Origin: Bacteroidia bacterium | Lineage (GTDB): Bacteria; Bacteroidota; Bacteroidia; Flavobacteriales_E; Vicingaceae | Length of the DNA stretch: 56,000 nucleotides | Direction of reading: 5' to 3' | Assembly (NCBI GenBank): GCA_030433355.1 | Contig: JAUIMG010000018.1 | Coordinates: 1-56,000 of the forward strand | Notes under the pieces: generated by a model | Seen by the model: the letters and a program-made list of their open reading frames with translations, nothing else | What the model was told of the DNA's origin: nothing | The model's database searches: none | Program-made: the position numbers and the translations under genes | In this document: piece after piece, positions 32,766 to 42,383 of the stretch | How the letters are laid out: each line of letters starts with the position of its first letter | Position numbering within the stretch: the first letter of the stretch is position 1

Positions 32766-34883
32766 ATGACTAAAAAGGAATATGTCTATATAGATAGAGA
32801 ACTTAGCTGGCTGCAGTTTAACGAGAGAGTGCTTCAAGAGGCCGAAGACCCTAATGTGCCGCTAATCGAGCGACTAAAATTTCTTGGTATATACTCCAAT
32901 AATTTAGATGAGTTTTTTCGTGTAAGAATACCTACCGTTCAAAAGATGGTTAGTTATGGTTCAAAAGCTTTACCTTTATTAGAGTTCAATCCCAAACAAA
33001 CCTTAAAAGATGTTTATGCATATAACCTAAAACTTCAAAAAAGATTTGAGAAAACATATGCAAACCTTAAGAAGGAGCTTGCCAAAGAAAGAATTTTCTT
33101 TAAAAACGAAACAGAGTTAAACGAAAAGCAAATTCTTGAGGTAAAGAAGTATTTTAAGAAGACCGTTCATCCTGCTCTTGTTCCGATGATGTTATCTGAG
33201 GATAGAGAATTGCCTGAATTGAATGGAAAAGCCATTTACCTTGCCATAAAACTTTGCAACTTAAATGAATTAGGTCAGACTTTTGATGTTAGTTATGCTT
33301 TGATAGAAATTCCAACAGCAGTGGTTCCTCGTTTCTATGTAATGAATGATTCTGATACAAACTCTAAGTATGTGATTCATTTAGATGATATTATTAGAGC
33401 AAACCTTAAGGAGGTTTTTGCAATTTTCGACTACGATAAAATTGATGCTTACACTATAAAAATTACAAGAGATGCAGAGCTAGATATTGAAGATGATGTG
33501 ACTTCAAGCTTGATGGAAAAGTTAGCAGTAAGCTTAAAGAATAGAAAAAAAGGCGACCCCGTTAGATTCGTTCATGATGCAAAGATTCCAACAGATTTAA
33601 AGAGGTTTTTGGTAAAAAAACTTGGAATGCAAGCAGATGATACTGTAGTTCCAGGTGGAAGATATCATAACTTTAAAGACTACATTGATTTTCCAAAAAT
33701 AGGTTCATCTCATCTAAGGTATAAAAAGATGAGTCCTTTAGATCATCCTATTTTACATGATAAGAAAAGCATTTTCGATTCCATTAGAGAGCAAGATATA
33801 TTGCTAAGCTATCCTTATCAATCGTATCACTACATTATTGATTTACTTAGAGAGGCAGCTATTGATCCAAAAGTGACTTCCATCAAAATCACCATTTACA
33901 GACTGGTAAGTAGAAGGTCTAAGGTTATACATTCCTTGATTAATGCTGCTAGAAATGGAAAAAGTGTTACGGTTATTGTAGAGCTTAAGGCGAGATTTGA
34001 TGAGGAATCAAATATGAATTATGCAGATATGCTTCAAGATGAAGGCGTAAATGTAATTTTTGGAGCACCTGGCTTAAAAGTGCACACCAAGCTGCTCTTA
34101 ATAAAGAGAAAAGAAGATGGTAATTCTGTTAAGTATGCTCACATCGGAACAGGAAACTTTCATGAAATTACTGCCAATATTTACTGCGACCATACCCTGC
34201 TAACTGCTGACTCTAGACTTACCAATGAGGTAAATAAATTGTTTAAATTTTTTAAGGATAACTATAAACGTTACACTTTTAGACATCTTTTAGTTGCGCC
34301 TTTCAATGCAAGAAGACAGTTTAATAAGCTAATTAATCAAGAAATAAATTTTGCGAAAAAAGGAGAGCTCGCTGAAATTATCATAAAGGTAAACAACCTT
34401 CAGGATACAGATTTGATAACCAAGCTTTATGAAGCTTCACAAGCCGGAGTAAAAATTAAACTAATTATTAGGGGTATTAATAGAGCAATTTGTGGGGTGG
34501 AAGGAATGAGCGAAAATATAGAAGGCCGAAGTATTGTAGATCAAAAATTAGAACATGCAAGAATTTTCTGGTTTAGTCATGGGGGGCAGGAAAAGCTATT
34601 CATAGGTTCGGCAGATTGGATGACTAGGAACTTAGATAAGCGGGTAGAGGTTATGACGCCCATTTACAATAAGAATATTCAAACAATCTTAATGAATGTA
34701 TTAGAAATACAATGGAAAGATAATGTGAAGTCAAGAGTTTACGACCCTCATAATTTAAATCTATATTTTAAGAATGAAGAGCCAAAAGTAAGGTCTCAAC
34801 AGGCACTCTATTCCTACTTTAAGAAGAAATTAAATTCAAAGAAAGAAGAAATTGAAAATAAATTAGAAGAGAAAGCGACATAA
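32766..34883 (+). CDS. ppk1: Polyphosphate kinase 1
   Basis: A 705-residue enzyme that builds polyphosphate from ATP, reversibly. It has the N-terminal domain (YIDRELSWLQFNERVLQEAEDPNVPLIERLKFLGIYSNNLDEFFRVR split across residues 8-55), a middle domain, and two phospholipase-D-like domains. The histidine that takes the phosphate is expected at His440 (KVHTKLL), and the second conserved histidine is His597 (EHARIFWF). Length matches PPK1. It directly precedes the exopolyphosphatase gene by 15 bp, so the two opposite enzymes are made from one message. Confidence 0.97.
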   Translation: MTKKEYVYIDRELSWLQFNERVLQEAEDPNVPLIERLKFLGIYSNNLDEFFRVRIPTVQKMVSYGSKALPLLEFNPKQTLKDVYAYNLKLQKRFEKTYANLKKELAKERIFFKNETELNEKQILEVKKYFKKTVHPALVPMMLSEDRELPELNGKAIYLAIKLCNLNELGQTFDVSYALIEIPTAVVPRFYVMNDSDTNSKYVIHLDDIIRANLKEVFAIFDYDKIDAYTIKITRDAELDIEDDVTSSLMEKLAVSLKNRKKGDPVRFVHDAKIPTDLKRFLVKKLGMQADDTVVPGGRYHNFKDYIDFPKIGSSHLRYKKMSPLDHPILHDKKSIFDSIREQDILLSYPYQSYHYIIDLLREAAIDPKVTSIKITIYRLVSRRSKVIHSLINAARNGKSVTVIVELKARFDEESNMNYADMLQDEGVNVIFGAPGLKVHTKLLLIKRKEDGNSVKYAHIGTGNFHEITANIYCDHTLLTADSRLTNEVNKLFKFFKDNYKRYTFRHLLVAPFNARRQFNKLINQEINFAKKGELAEIIIKVNNLQDTDLITKLYEASQAGVKIKLIIRGINRAICGVEGMSENIEGRSIVDQKLEHARIFWFSHGGQEKLFIGSADWMTRNLDKRVEVMTPIYNKNIQTILMNVLEIQWKDNVKSRVYDPHNLNLYFKNEEPKVRSQQALYSYFKKKLNSKKEEIENKLEEKAT

Positions 34884-34898
34884 TCTTACTTTAGGGAT

Positions 34899-35801
34899 AT
34901 GGAAAATAGTCTTCGCTTTGCTTCAGTTGATATAGGCTCAAATGCTGTTCGTTTATTTTTTTCTTATGTATTTGAAACTTCTGAAGGGCCTGTTTTTAAA
35001 AAGGCATCACTTATCAGGCTGCCAATAAGACTTGGAGAAGATTCATTTCACAAGAAACAAATCCCTGAGAGTAAAATCAATCAATTGGTATGTGCATTAA
35101 AGGGCTTCAAGCATATGATGGAGGCATTTAATGTAATTTCTTACCGCGCTTGCGCTACTTCTGCTATGAGAGATTCTTTAAATGGAAAAGAAATTGTAGA
35201 TAGAGTATTTAAGGAAAGTGGAATTAAAATTGAGTTGATTGATGGAGAAGCTGAAGCTGCTTTAATTTTTGAAAACCATATTGCCGAAAAAATTGGGACA
35301 AATGAATCCTTTATTTATATGGATGTCGGAGGTGGAAGCACAGAGTTTACATTATTTAATGAAGGTCAAAAAACGCTGTCTAAGTCTTTTGATATTGGTA
35401 CTATACGTTTGAAAGATGACTTGGTGGAACAGCACACATGGAAAGAACTTAAAGATTGGTTAATCGAGATTAAAAGCATTTATAAACCTAGCTTGATTAT
35501 AGGTTCAGGCGGAAATATTAATACTTTATTTAAGTTAAGTCAGCTTCCTGAAATGACTCCTCTAAGTATGCGAAAAATAAAAAAATGGCACAGAAAGTTA
35601 AAAGTTTTGTCTTTCGATGAAAGAATTTCGAAACTTGGCTTAAGACCAGATCGAGCAGATGTAATTGTACATGCCACGGAACTCTTTTTATTTGCTATGA
35701 GTAATAGTGGTGCCAAAAAAGTAGTAGTGCCAAAAGTTGGCTTAGTAGATGGTATTATTCATCAGTTATATGATGAATTTAAATCAAAACAGAAAGTTTA
35801 A
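34899..35801 (+). CDS. ppx: Exopolyphosphatase (Ppx/GppA family)
   Basis: A 300-residue enzyme of the ASKHA (actin-like) fold that splits terminal phosphate from polyphosphate, or from pppGpp in related forms. The phosphate loops are SVDIGSNAVRLFF (9-21) and MDVGGGSTEFTLF, with catalytic-region glutamates in LIDGEAEAALIFENH. The family's C-terminal HD domain is absent, so it is the short Bacteroidota form. It sits 15 bp behind ppk1. Its stop shares four bases with the convergent secreted-protein gene. Confidence 0.93.
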   Translation: MENSLRFASVDIGSNAVRLFFSYVFETSEGPVFKKASLIRLPIRLGEDSFHKKQIPESKINQLVCALKGFKHMMEAFNVISYRACATSAMRDSLNGKEIVDRVFKESGIKIELIDGEAEAALIFENHIAEKIGTNESFIYMDVGGGSTEFTLFNEGQKTLSKSFDIGTIRLKDDLVEQHTWKELKDWLIEIKSIYKPSLIIGSGGNINTLFKLSQLPEMTPLSMRKIKKWHRKLKVLSFDERISKLGLRPDRADVIVHATELFLFAMSNSGAKKVVVPKVGLVDGIIHQLYDEFKSKQKV

Positions 35802-36532
35802 AGCTGCTGTATTCTAACCTGGGTATATACGTTTTCACCCCAACTAATTCCCGTTCCTCTTGCGTCCGTTGACGCATTTGTAATAGTACATCGATGTTCA
35901 ATTCTAAAGGTTTTTGGAGAGTTTATTTTGATAACTGTTAGAAGTTGGGATTCAGGTGTGGCCGAAGCAGATTGGATTGCTGTACCTGTGGCAGCTGTTG
36001 CTGCATCCGTAACATTATATAATCTTATTTGGTGCTGGTTTACATTTCTTGCGGGAGCGGAAGCAGAAATTTCATAAAGGCCAGAATCTAAAGTGAATGT
36101 TGTAGTTCCATTAATGGTAATAAAACTACTATCTCCTCTTAGGTCGTTAAGATCTCTAGTTTGCCATACACCTGCTGTAAAAGTTCCACCATTTACACCG
36201 CTGGCTTTTATATCTCTTACCACAGCAATTTTTGAATTATTTACATTGTTAACTACTGTTTTTCCGTCTAGAATCTTCCAAGTGATACCATCGTAAAGGT
36301 AAAACCCTTTGGTAGAGTCGTTTTGGTAAATAAGCAAACCTTCTACAGGACTAGGAATTGCTTGTCTTTCTAGAAATGTCATCCTAGGGATTAATAAACC
36401 TCTATCTGTAGACCTTATTTCCAAAGCTGCTGAACTTACAGGGTCTCCACCACCATCATTAATTAAAACCCATTGTGCATTTGCTAATAAACTTGAAATT
36501 AGCATCAAGCTAAAAAGTAGAATTTTTCTCAT
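35798..36532 (-). CDS. Secreted protein of unknown function
   Basis: A 244-residue protein with a signal peptide (MRKILLFSLMLISSLLANAQ). Residues 33-85 (SSAALEIRSTDRGLLIPRMTFLERQAI...EGLLIYQNDSTKGFYLYDGITWKIL) form a repeat-like unit seen in many Bacteroidota surface or tail-fibre-like proteins. The second half (KIAVVRDIKASGVNGGTF to YTQVRIQQL) has alternating strands compatible with a C1q/TNF-like jelly-roll. No type IX sorting tail is visible. Function unknown. It is convergent with ppx and followed on the other side by the MeaB gene in the same direction. Confidence 0.7.
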   Translation of the reverse strand: MRKILLFSLMLISSLLANAQWVLINDGGGDPVSSAALEIRSTDRGLLIPRMTFLERQAIPSPVEGLLIYQNDSTKGFYLYDGITWKILDGKTVVNNVNNSKIAVVRDIKASGVNGGTFTAGVWQTRDLNDLRGDSSFITINGTTTFTLDSGLYEISASAPARNVNQHQIRLYNVTDAATAATGTAIQSASATPESQLLTVIKINSPKTFRIEHRCTITNASTDARGTGISWGENVYTQVRIQQL

Positions 36533-36593
36533 GAATATAATTGATTTAATAAAACAAGTCGTTTATTATTAGATGATTAACCCTACGAAGGTA

Positions 36594-37610
36594 TTATTTT
36601 TTTGTTGCTTCTTTAATTAACTCTTTAGCTGCAAAATATGGGCTTAATTTGCCTTCTTTCACCTCATTCTCCAAAATTGTCTTCCTGATTTTTAGGTCTT
36701 CACTTTTATTTAACTCTAAATACCACATCTGATTTAAAACTGCTTTAAACCAACTAATGCGTTGTCTTTTTCTCTGCTTTTCAAAAAATCCATTTGCCTT
36801 TGTTTCTTTGAAGTATGAATCTATTAAATCCCATGCCAAATCAATATTCTCATTTTCTAGTGCTGAGCAAACTTCAACTTTCGGAATCCATCCGCTTTCT
36901 GTTTTGGGAAACAAATGCAAGGCGTTTTGATAATCTTTTTTTGCATTTCTAGCTCTTACTTTATTGTCTCCATCGGCCTTGTTAATTAGCATGCCATCTG
37001 CCATTTCCATAATTCCTCGCTTTATTCCCTGCAATTCATCTCCTGCTCCCGCAAGCATCAGCAAGAGGAAAAAGTCTGTCATCTCTTTTACTTCCGTCTC
37101 TGATTGACCAACGCCAACCGTTTCAACTAAAATTATTTCAAAACCTGCGGCTTCACATAATAAAATGCTTTCTCTACTCTGGTTAGCTACTCCTCCTAAA
37201 GCTCCCCCACTTGGACTTGGACGAATAAAAGCATTATCTTCTCTACTCAAATAATCCATCCTTGTTTTATCTCCCAATATGCTTCCTTTGCTTATTCCAC
37301 TGGTTGGATCAACTGCTAAAACAGCTACCTTTTTATGTAGTTTTTTAATAAGAAATTGACCAAAGCTTTCAATAAAAGTACTCTTGCCTACACCTGGAAC
37401 TCCTGTGATTCCTATTCTTATTGAATTCCCCGATTTTGGCAAACAAGCATTTACAATTTGATTTGCAAAAACTCTATCACTTACGATGGTGCTTTCACAA
37501 ATTGTTATTGCTCTTCCCAATGCAACTCGATCACCTTCGATTAGATCCCTTATTAAATCTTCAATGTTTTCAGAAGAGATCTTTTTACGCTTGAAGTTTT
37601 TGTTTTTCAT
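36594..37610 (-). CDS. meaB: Methylmalonyl-CoA mutase-associated GTPase MeaB
   Basis: A 338-residue G3E GTPase that guards and loads cobalamin-dependent methylmalonyl-CoA mutase. The P-loop is GVPGVGKST (70-78), with the switch region VAVLAVDPTSGISKGSILGDKTRM, VGVGQSETEVKEMTDFFLLLM, the base-recognition NKADGDN, and the C-terminal dimerisation region. No mutase subunit is next to it. Upstream in the same direction are the methyltransferase and ddl genes with 4-bp gaps, so the three probably form one operon, though the combination has no obvious metabolic link. Confidence 0.94.
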   Translation of the reverse strand: MKNKNFKRKKISSENIEDLIRDLIEGDRVALGRAITICESTIVSDRVFANQIVNACLPKSGNSIRIGITGVPGVGKSTFIESFGQFLIKKLHKKVAVLAVDPTSGISKGSILGDKTRMDYLSREDNAFIRPSPSGGALGGVANQSRESILLCEAAGFEIILVETVGVGQSETEVKEMTDFFLLLMLAGAGDELQGIKRGIMEMADGMLINKADGDNKVRARNAKKDYQNALHLFPKTESGWIPKVEVCSALENENIDLAWDLIDSYFKETKANGFFEKQRKRQRISWFKAVLNQMWYLELNKSEDLKIRKTILENEVKEGKLSPYFAAKELIKEATKK

Positions 37611-37614
37611 CCCC

Positions 37615-38256
37615 TTATTTTACTCTTGCAACCATTAGTCCATCTCTAATTGGTAAAAGTATATTTTCTAGTCTATTGTCTTCTTGGATCATTTTATTGA
37701 ACTCATCCAAAATTCTTGTTTCTTCGTCAAATTCAGAGGAATCCTCGATTACTTTACCACTCCAAAGCACATTGTCAGCAATAATGAAACTATTAGTATT
37801 CATTTTGTCTATCAATAAGTTAAAGTAGTTGATGTAATTTTCTTTATCTGCATCGATAAACACCAAATCCCAATTCTCATTCATTGTTGGAATTATTTCT
37901 AAGGCGTTACCAATATGGCTTTTAATATTTTTTTTAAAAGAGCTTTGGTCAAAATAACTATTCATTATATGGGAGAGTTCTTCATTTTTATCAATGGTAT
38001 GAATTTCTCCATTTTCTGCTAAACCTTCCGCTAAGCAAAGTGCAGAATAACCAGTGTAAGTTCCAATTTCAAGAACCCTTTTTGGCTTAATCATTTTACT
38101 AAACATACTCAAAAGTCTACCCTGTATGTGACCACTTAACATTCTTGGCTGCAGAACTTTAGTCCATGTAGCTCTATTTAAGTCTGCTAATAGTTCACTT
38201 TCTTCTGTAGTATGTCTTTCCGCATAATTGATAATCTTTTCAGGAATAAAATCCAT
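37615..38256 (-). CDS. Class I SAM-dependent O-methyltransferase (catechol/caffeoyl-CoA type)
   Basis: A 213-residue methyltransferase of the AdoMet-dependent O-methyltransferase 3 family. Motif I is VLEIGTYTGYSALCLAEGL (61-79). Next come IHTIDKNEEL, WDLVFIDADKENYINYF with the metal-binding aspartate, FIIADNVLWSGKV, and the C-terminal PIRDGLMVARVK. Family members methylate catechol-like hydroxyls with a divalent metal, but the substrate here is unknown. It is squeezed between ddl and meaB with 4-bp gaps on both sides. Confidence 0.92.
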   Translation of the reverse strand: MDFIPEKIINYAERHTTEESELLADLNRATWTKVLQPRMLSGHIQGRLLSMFSKMIKPKRVLEIGTYTGYSALCLAEGLAENGEIHTIDKNEELSHIMNSYFDQSSFKKNIKSHIGNALEIIPTMNENWDLVFIDADKENYINYFNLLIDKMNTNSFIIADNVLWSGKVIEDSSEFDEETRILDEFNKMIQEDNRLENILLPIRDGLMVARVK

Positions 38257-38260
38257 TCGA

Positions 38261-39232
38261 CTAATTTTTTGTGGTTTCTATAATAGTATTAAAAAAATCA
38301 TTCAAAGGTATTCCTGCTGCTTTTAATTGCTGAGGCACAATACTCTCAGCCGATAAACCGGGAACAGCATTTACTTCTATGATATACGGCGTATCTTCTA
38401 TTAACATAAAATCAACTCTAATGATACCTCTTAAGTTGAATTTAGAATATATTTCTTTTGCAATCTTTTGCACCGCATCTCTTTGTAAATCTGTAATTCT
38501 TGCCGGTGTTATCTCGTCTGAATCTCCTTGGTACTTTGCTGCATAATCAAAAAATTCACCTTTTGGAATTATTTGAGTCACAGGCAGAGCAATAACTTCT
38601 TCTTTATCTCGAAATACTCCACATCCCAATTCTTTACCCTTAAGCATGCTTTCAATCATTACCTCATTATCATACTCAAATGCTTCCGTTATACCAATGA
38701 TTAATTCTTCCTCTTTTTTTATTTTGCTGATTCCAAAGCTACTGCCACAAGAACAAGGTTTAACAAAACAAGGTAGGCCAACTTCTTCTATAATCATTTT
38801 GGTATCAATTTTTTCTCCTCTTCTTAAATAATAGGATTTTGCAACATGATAACCAAGTTGTTTTAATAGGGTATTGCAGTACCATTTATTAAAGGTTAAA
38901 GTAGATCCAATATGATCAGGTGAAGAATATGGAATTTTTAATAAGTCGAAATAAGCTTGGAGTTTTCCATCTTCTCCTGGTGTACCGTGGATTGCTATAA
39001 AAACATAGTCAAACTTTGTTTTTACCCCATTTATAGTAACACTAAAATCATTCTTATCTATAGGGTATTCCACTTCGTTGATTATAACATTCCATTTATC
39101 AAATCTCATTTTAACTAAGTAGACATCATAAATACTTCTATCTAAATTTTGAAAAACTGTATTTGCAGATAATAGAGATATTCCTTCTTCTGCCGAATCT
39201 CCACCTGCAGCTATGGCTACTTTATACTTCAT
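38261..39232 (-). CDS. ddl: D-alanine--D-alanine ligase
   Basis: The ATG at 39232 (MKYKVAIAAGGDSAEEGISLLSA) was chosen because the family begins there; an upstream start would add seven atypical residues. The 323-residue ATP-grasp ligase makes the D-Ala-D-Ala dipeptide of peptidoglycan. Landmarks: IHGTPGEDGKLQAYFDLLKIPYSS, VKPCSCGSSFGISKI (ATP loop), MIESMLKGKELGCGVF, IRVDFMLIEDTPYIIEVNAVPGLS (metal site). It is the first gene of the minus-strand run with the methyltransferase and meaB, and divergent from the PASTA gene. Confidence 0.95.
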   Translation of the reverse strand: MKYKVAIAAGGDSAEEGISLLSANTVFQNLDRSIYDVYLVKMRFDKWNVIINEVEYPIDKNDFSVTINGVKTKFDYVFIAIHGTPGEDGKLQAYFDLLKIPYSSPDHIGSTLTFNKWYCNTLLKQLGYHVAKSYYLRRGEKIDTKMIIEEVGLPCFVKPCSCGSSFGISKIKKEEELIIGITEAFEYDNEVMIESMLKGKELGCGVFRDKEEVIALPVTQIIPKGEFFDYAAKYQGDSDEITPARITDLQRDAVQKIAKEIYSKFNLRGIIRVDFMLIEDTPYIIEVNAVPGLSAESIVPQQLKAAGIPLNDFFNTIIETTKN

Positions 39233-39347
39233 CTGATAAATATTATATATCAAATTAACAGAATACTAAAAAGTCTACAAGCGATTCTATCATTTATTAA
39301 TTAACAGTAGATAACTAATATAATTAAGTTTGCATTTTATAAAGTTT

Positions 39348-40148
39348 ATGCAACAATTCTTTAGATTTCTCTTAAGTAAGACTTTTGTTCTGAATTTGCT
39401 TATAGCATTTGCCTTAATTGCAGCTATGTTATATGGAGCAATGTCGTATTTAGAAAGCTATACCTTACATGGCCAAACTATTGAGGTGCCAAAGGTTACA
39501 GATGTTTTAATAGATTCTTTAGAAGATTTTGAAGATAGCAGTTTTACCCTAATCGTAGTAGATTCAATCTATTTGATAGGCAAACCTGCAGGATATGTTG
39601 TTGAACAAAATCCGAAGGCAAAAACAACTGTTAAAAGTGGAAGAAAGATTTATTTGACTGTGGTGACAGCAAATCCACCTAAAGTTACAATGCCTAATCT
39701 TGTTGATCTCTCCTTAAGGCAAGCAACTTCACTTATGGAAACTTATGGATTAGTTGTAGGTAAACTTTCTTACAGACCCGATTTATGTACAAATTGTATT
39801 TTAGAACAGAGGGTTGGGGAGAAAGCAATTAATCCTGGAGTAAGAGTAAAAAAGGGACTTAAAATTGATTTGGTTGTTGGACAAGGCTTAAGTGATGAGC
39901 TAGTTGCAGTTCCATTTATTATAGAATTGACAGCTTCTATGGCTAATGAATTATTAAAGTCAAAATCTCTAAATATTGGAAGCTACAATTATGATGAAAC
40001 AATAGAAAACGCAGAAGACAGCTTGAACGCATTTGTTTACAAACAATTTCCTGATTATTCAGAAGAGCCTACAGTAAATATGGGAAGCTCTGTAGATATC
40101 TATTTAACATTAGATACTAATCGCCTAGTAAATAGCGTTAATCCTTAA
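39348..40148 (+). CDS. PASTA-domain membrane-anchored protein
   Basis: The ATG at 39348 (MQQFFRFLLSKTF) was chosen over an upstream TTG. The protein is 266 residues long: a short cytoplasmic tail, one membrane helix (about residues 11-32), then three PASTA repeats outside the membrane (about 40-110, 112-185 and 187-262). Examples are GYVVEQNPKAKTTVKSGRKIYLTV, MPNLVDLSLRQATSLMETYGLVVGKL and GVRVKKGLKIDLVVGQG. PASTA domains bind uncrosslinked peptidoglycan or its fragments. There is no kinase or penicillin-binding domain, so it may be a wall sensor or a scaffold. Divergent from ddl; followed by a T9SS protein and an RluA-type gene. Confidence 0.88.
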   Translation: MQQFFRFLLSKTFVLNLLIAFALIAAMLYGAMSYLESYTLHGQTIEVPKVTDVLIDSLEDFEDSSFTLIVVDSIYLIGKPAGYVVEQNPKAKTTVKSGRKIYLTVVTANPPKVTMPNLVDLSLRQATSLMETYGLVVGKLSYRPDLCTNCILEQRVGEKAINPGVRVKKGLKIDLVVGQGLSDELVAVPFIIELTASMANELLKSKSLNIGSYNYDETIENAEDSLNAFVYKQFPDYSEEPTVNMGSSVDIYLTLDTNRLVNSVNP

Positions 40149-40163
40149 GTTCTAAAACAGATA

Positions 40164-42383
40164 ATGAGGTTAATTCTATTTCTTTTTTTCTTCTCTTCTT
40201 TTTTAGGTTTAAATGCACAAGATTTTGTAAGCGTTCCATCTTCTAATCCATCCCAATTTCCTGAAAATTTTAGCATTTTAAACAGTCAAGATAAGTTATT
40301 AAATCAAGAAGATTCCGTAATTTATTTATATGATACTCTACAGTTACCATTTATTGATGATTTTACTTCAAATAGACTAAGAAGTAGAGTAGATGATCCA
40401 GTAAATGATCCAAGAGTTAGCGATACTGTTTTGTATGCTATTAAATTAACAAATGGTAGTATTTATCGAGATACAATCGGTTTTGTAATAGATACAACAT
40501 GGATTTACCAAATAGGATCCGGAGGGGCTAAAGTAGATAGCACAGCTAATTTTGAAGGATTGGTAATTTTTACCGATTTATCTAAGTACCCGTCTGAAGT
40601 AAATATTTTAGAATATTACTTTCCATACGATGTGTACGATTCACTTAATGGCAACGCTGATACTATATTTAAATTACCAACTTTATTTCAAGATTCAGTA
40701 AAATACTATCTGGTTGAGAAGGATACGGCGTCATTCTATATCAATAGAGATGTTTACATCAATAATACCTATGGTTTCTATCCTCCATCTATAGGTGTTG
40801 CTAGCTTTGATGGTTTAAATGAAAATGGGCTGCCTTATAATTTTGAAGATATTTCTTTAACAGCACAAGCAGATTTTTTAACCTCAAAGCCAATTGATTT
40901 GTCGTCAGCAGACGATAGTATTTACTTTAGTTTTTACTATCAGGCTAAAGGTTTCTTTATAAACGGACCTGAGAGGGAAGATAGCCTTAACCTTGACTTT
41001 TACAACGCATCAACTAAAAAATGGGGAAATGTTTGGGGAAGTAGAGGCATTGAATTAGATTCTTTTAAGCAAGTAATATTGAGAGTTCCTTTGGAGTTTA
41101 AATCTGAAGCTTTTCAGTTTAGATTTAGAAATAAGGCAAAAATTACGGGAGCCTATGATGTATGGAATGTAGATTACATTTACTTGAACGATCGTAGGAG
41201 AAAAATAGATACTGTAAGAAAAGATTTGGCTTTTGTTTACGATGCAACTCCACTTCTAAAAGATTATTATGCAATGCCTGTATGGCATTTTAAAACTGAC
41301 CCTTCTGCTTATATGGCAGACACAGTTAGAATTACAGTAAGAAATAACTTTATTAATGAATTGAATTTATTTAACAAGATTGTAATACCTGACACAACAA
41401 ACCCAACAACTCCTTTCTACATTTTCCCAGGAACAAACCAATTCCTACCAATAAGGGAGTTTTCAGGCTTATCATTACCTTATCCAATAAATTTTTCTTA
41501 TCCCACTACTGCAATTGATACTAGTCAGGTTTTTAAAGCAATATGTGATGTCGACTTTAGACCTGCGGCTATTGAAATAAAAGATTTTATTAGAGCCAAT
41601 GATACGGTTATTAGTAAGGCAGTATTAAAAGACTATTATGCATATGATGACGGTAGCGCAGAAGCCGGTTATGGTATTAATGCAGGAACATTTGGAGGTA
41701 ATGAAACCTACATGGCTGTGGAATTTAGTTCACCTTTTCCAGATACCATTGGTGGGTTGATGATGTATTATTTGCCTCAAGATTTTGATGCAAGGAAGCA
41801 AAAAGTTGAATTAAGGGTTTGGAATTCTCTAAGACCTACTAACCTTTTGTTTCAAAAAGAAATGACTTTGAATCCTATTTATGGAGAACAAGGAGGAATG
41901 ATTACTTATTTCTTTGATAGTTTAATTGAAGTAGGTACTACTTTTTATATTGGATTAAGATCTTTAGGGAAGACATCTTTAAATATAGGCTACGATTTAA
42001 ATACCAATAGTAAAGATAAAATATCATGGAGCTTAGATGGTTCCAATTGGAGTTTTCCAAATACAGGAATACCTGATGGTTCATTAATGTTACGACCCAT
42101 TTTTAGAAAAAAGAACTTCGGAGTTGGTTTAAAAGAGAACTTTAAAAAGGATATCAGTCAATTTAAAATTTATCCTCAACCTGCTTCCAATATACTGTAT
42201 ATTGATTCAGAAAGTTTAAATTTTAAATCAACTAGGATATACTCTATGCAAGGAAGTTTAATTTACAATAACCCTTACAGCAATGTTATCCAACTGGAAG
42301 GGATTCAAAATGGAATTTACATTCTTGAATTGGAGAGTAATCAAGGCAAAATATCAAGAAAAAAGTTTATAATATCTAAGTAA
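40164..42383 (+). CDS. Large secreted protein with type IX sorting tail
   Basis: A 739-residue protein with a signal peptide (MRLILFLFFFSSFLGLNAQ). The middle is beta-rich with repeated Asp, Asn and aromatic residues and no enzyme motif that I recognise. The C-terminal sorting domain starts near FKIYPQPASNILYIDS and ends LEGIQNGIYILELESNQGKISRKKFIIS. It lies 15 bp after the PASTA gene and its stop overlaps the next start by one base (TAATG), so all three are one operon. This surface protein between cell-wall and RNA-modification genes is probably a conserved lineage feature rather than a functional module. Confidence 0.8.
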   Translation: MRLILFLFFFSSFLGLNAQDFVSVPSSNPSQFPENFSILNSQDKLLNQEDSVIYLYDTLQLPFIDDFTSNRLRSRVDDPVNDPRVSDTVLYAIKLTNGSIYRDTIGFVIDTTWIYQIGSGGAKVDSTANFEGLVIFTDLSKYPSEVNILEYYFPYDVYDSLNGNADTIFKLPTLFQDSVKYYLVEKDTASFYINRDVYINNTYGFYPPSIGVASFDGLNENGLPYNFEDISLTAQADFLTSKPIDLSSADDSIYFSFYYQAKGFFINGPEREDSLNLDFYNASTKKWGNVWGSRGIELDSFKQVILRVPLEFKSEAFQFRFRNKAKITGAYDVWNVDYIYLNDRRRKIDTVRKDLAFVYDATPLLKDYYAMPVWHFKTDPSAYMADTVRITVRNNFINELNLFNKIVIPDTTNPTTPFYIFPGTNQFLPIREFSGLSLPYPINFSYPTTAIDTSQVFKAICDVDFRPAAIEIKDFIRANDTVISKAVLKDYYAYDDGSAEAGYGINAGTFGGNETYMAVEFSSPFPDTIGGLMMYYLPQDFDARKQKVELRVWNSLRPTNLLFQKEMTLNPIYGEQGGMITYFFDSLIEVGTTFYIGLRSLGKTSLNIGYDLNTNSKDKISWSLDGSNWSFPNTGIPDGSLMLRPIFRKKNFGVGLKENFKKDISQFKIYPQPASNILYIDSESLNFKSTRIYSMQGSLIYNNPYSNVIQLEGIQNGIYILELESNQGKISRKKFIISK

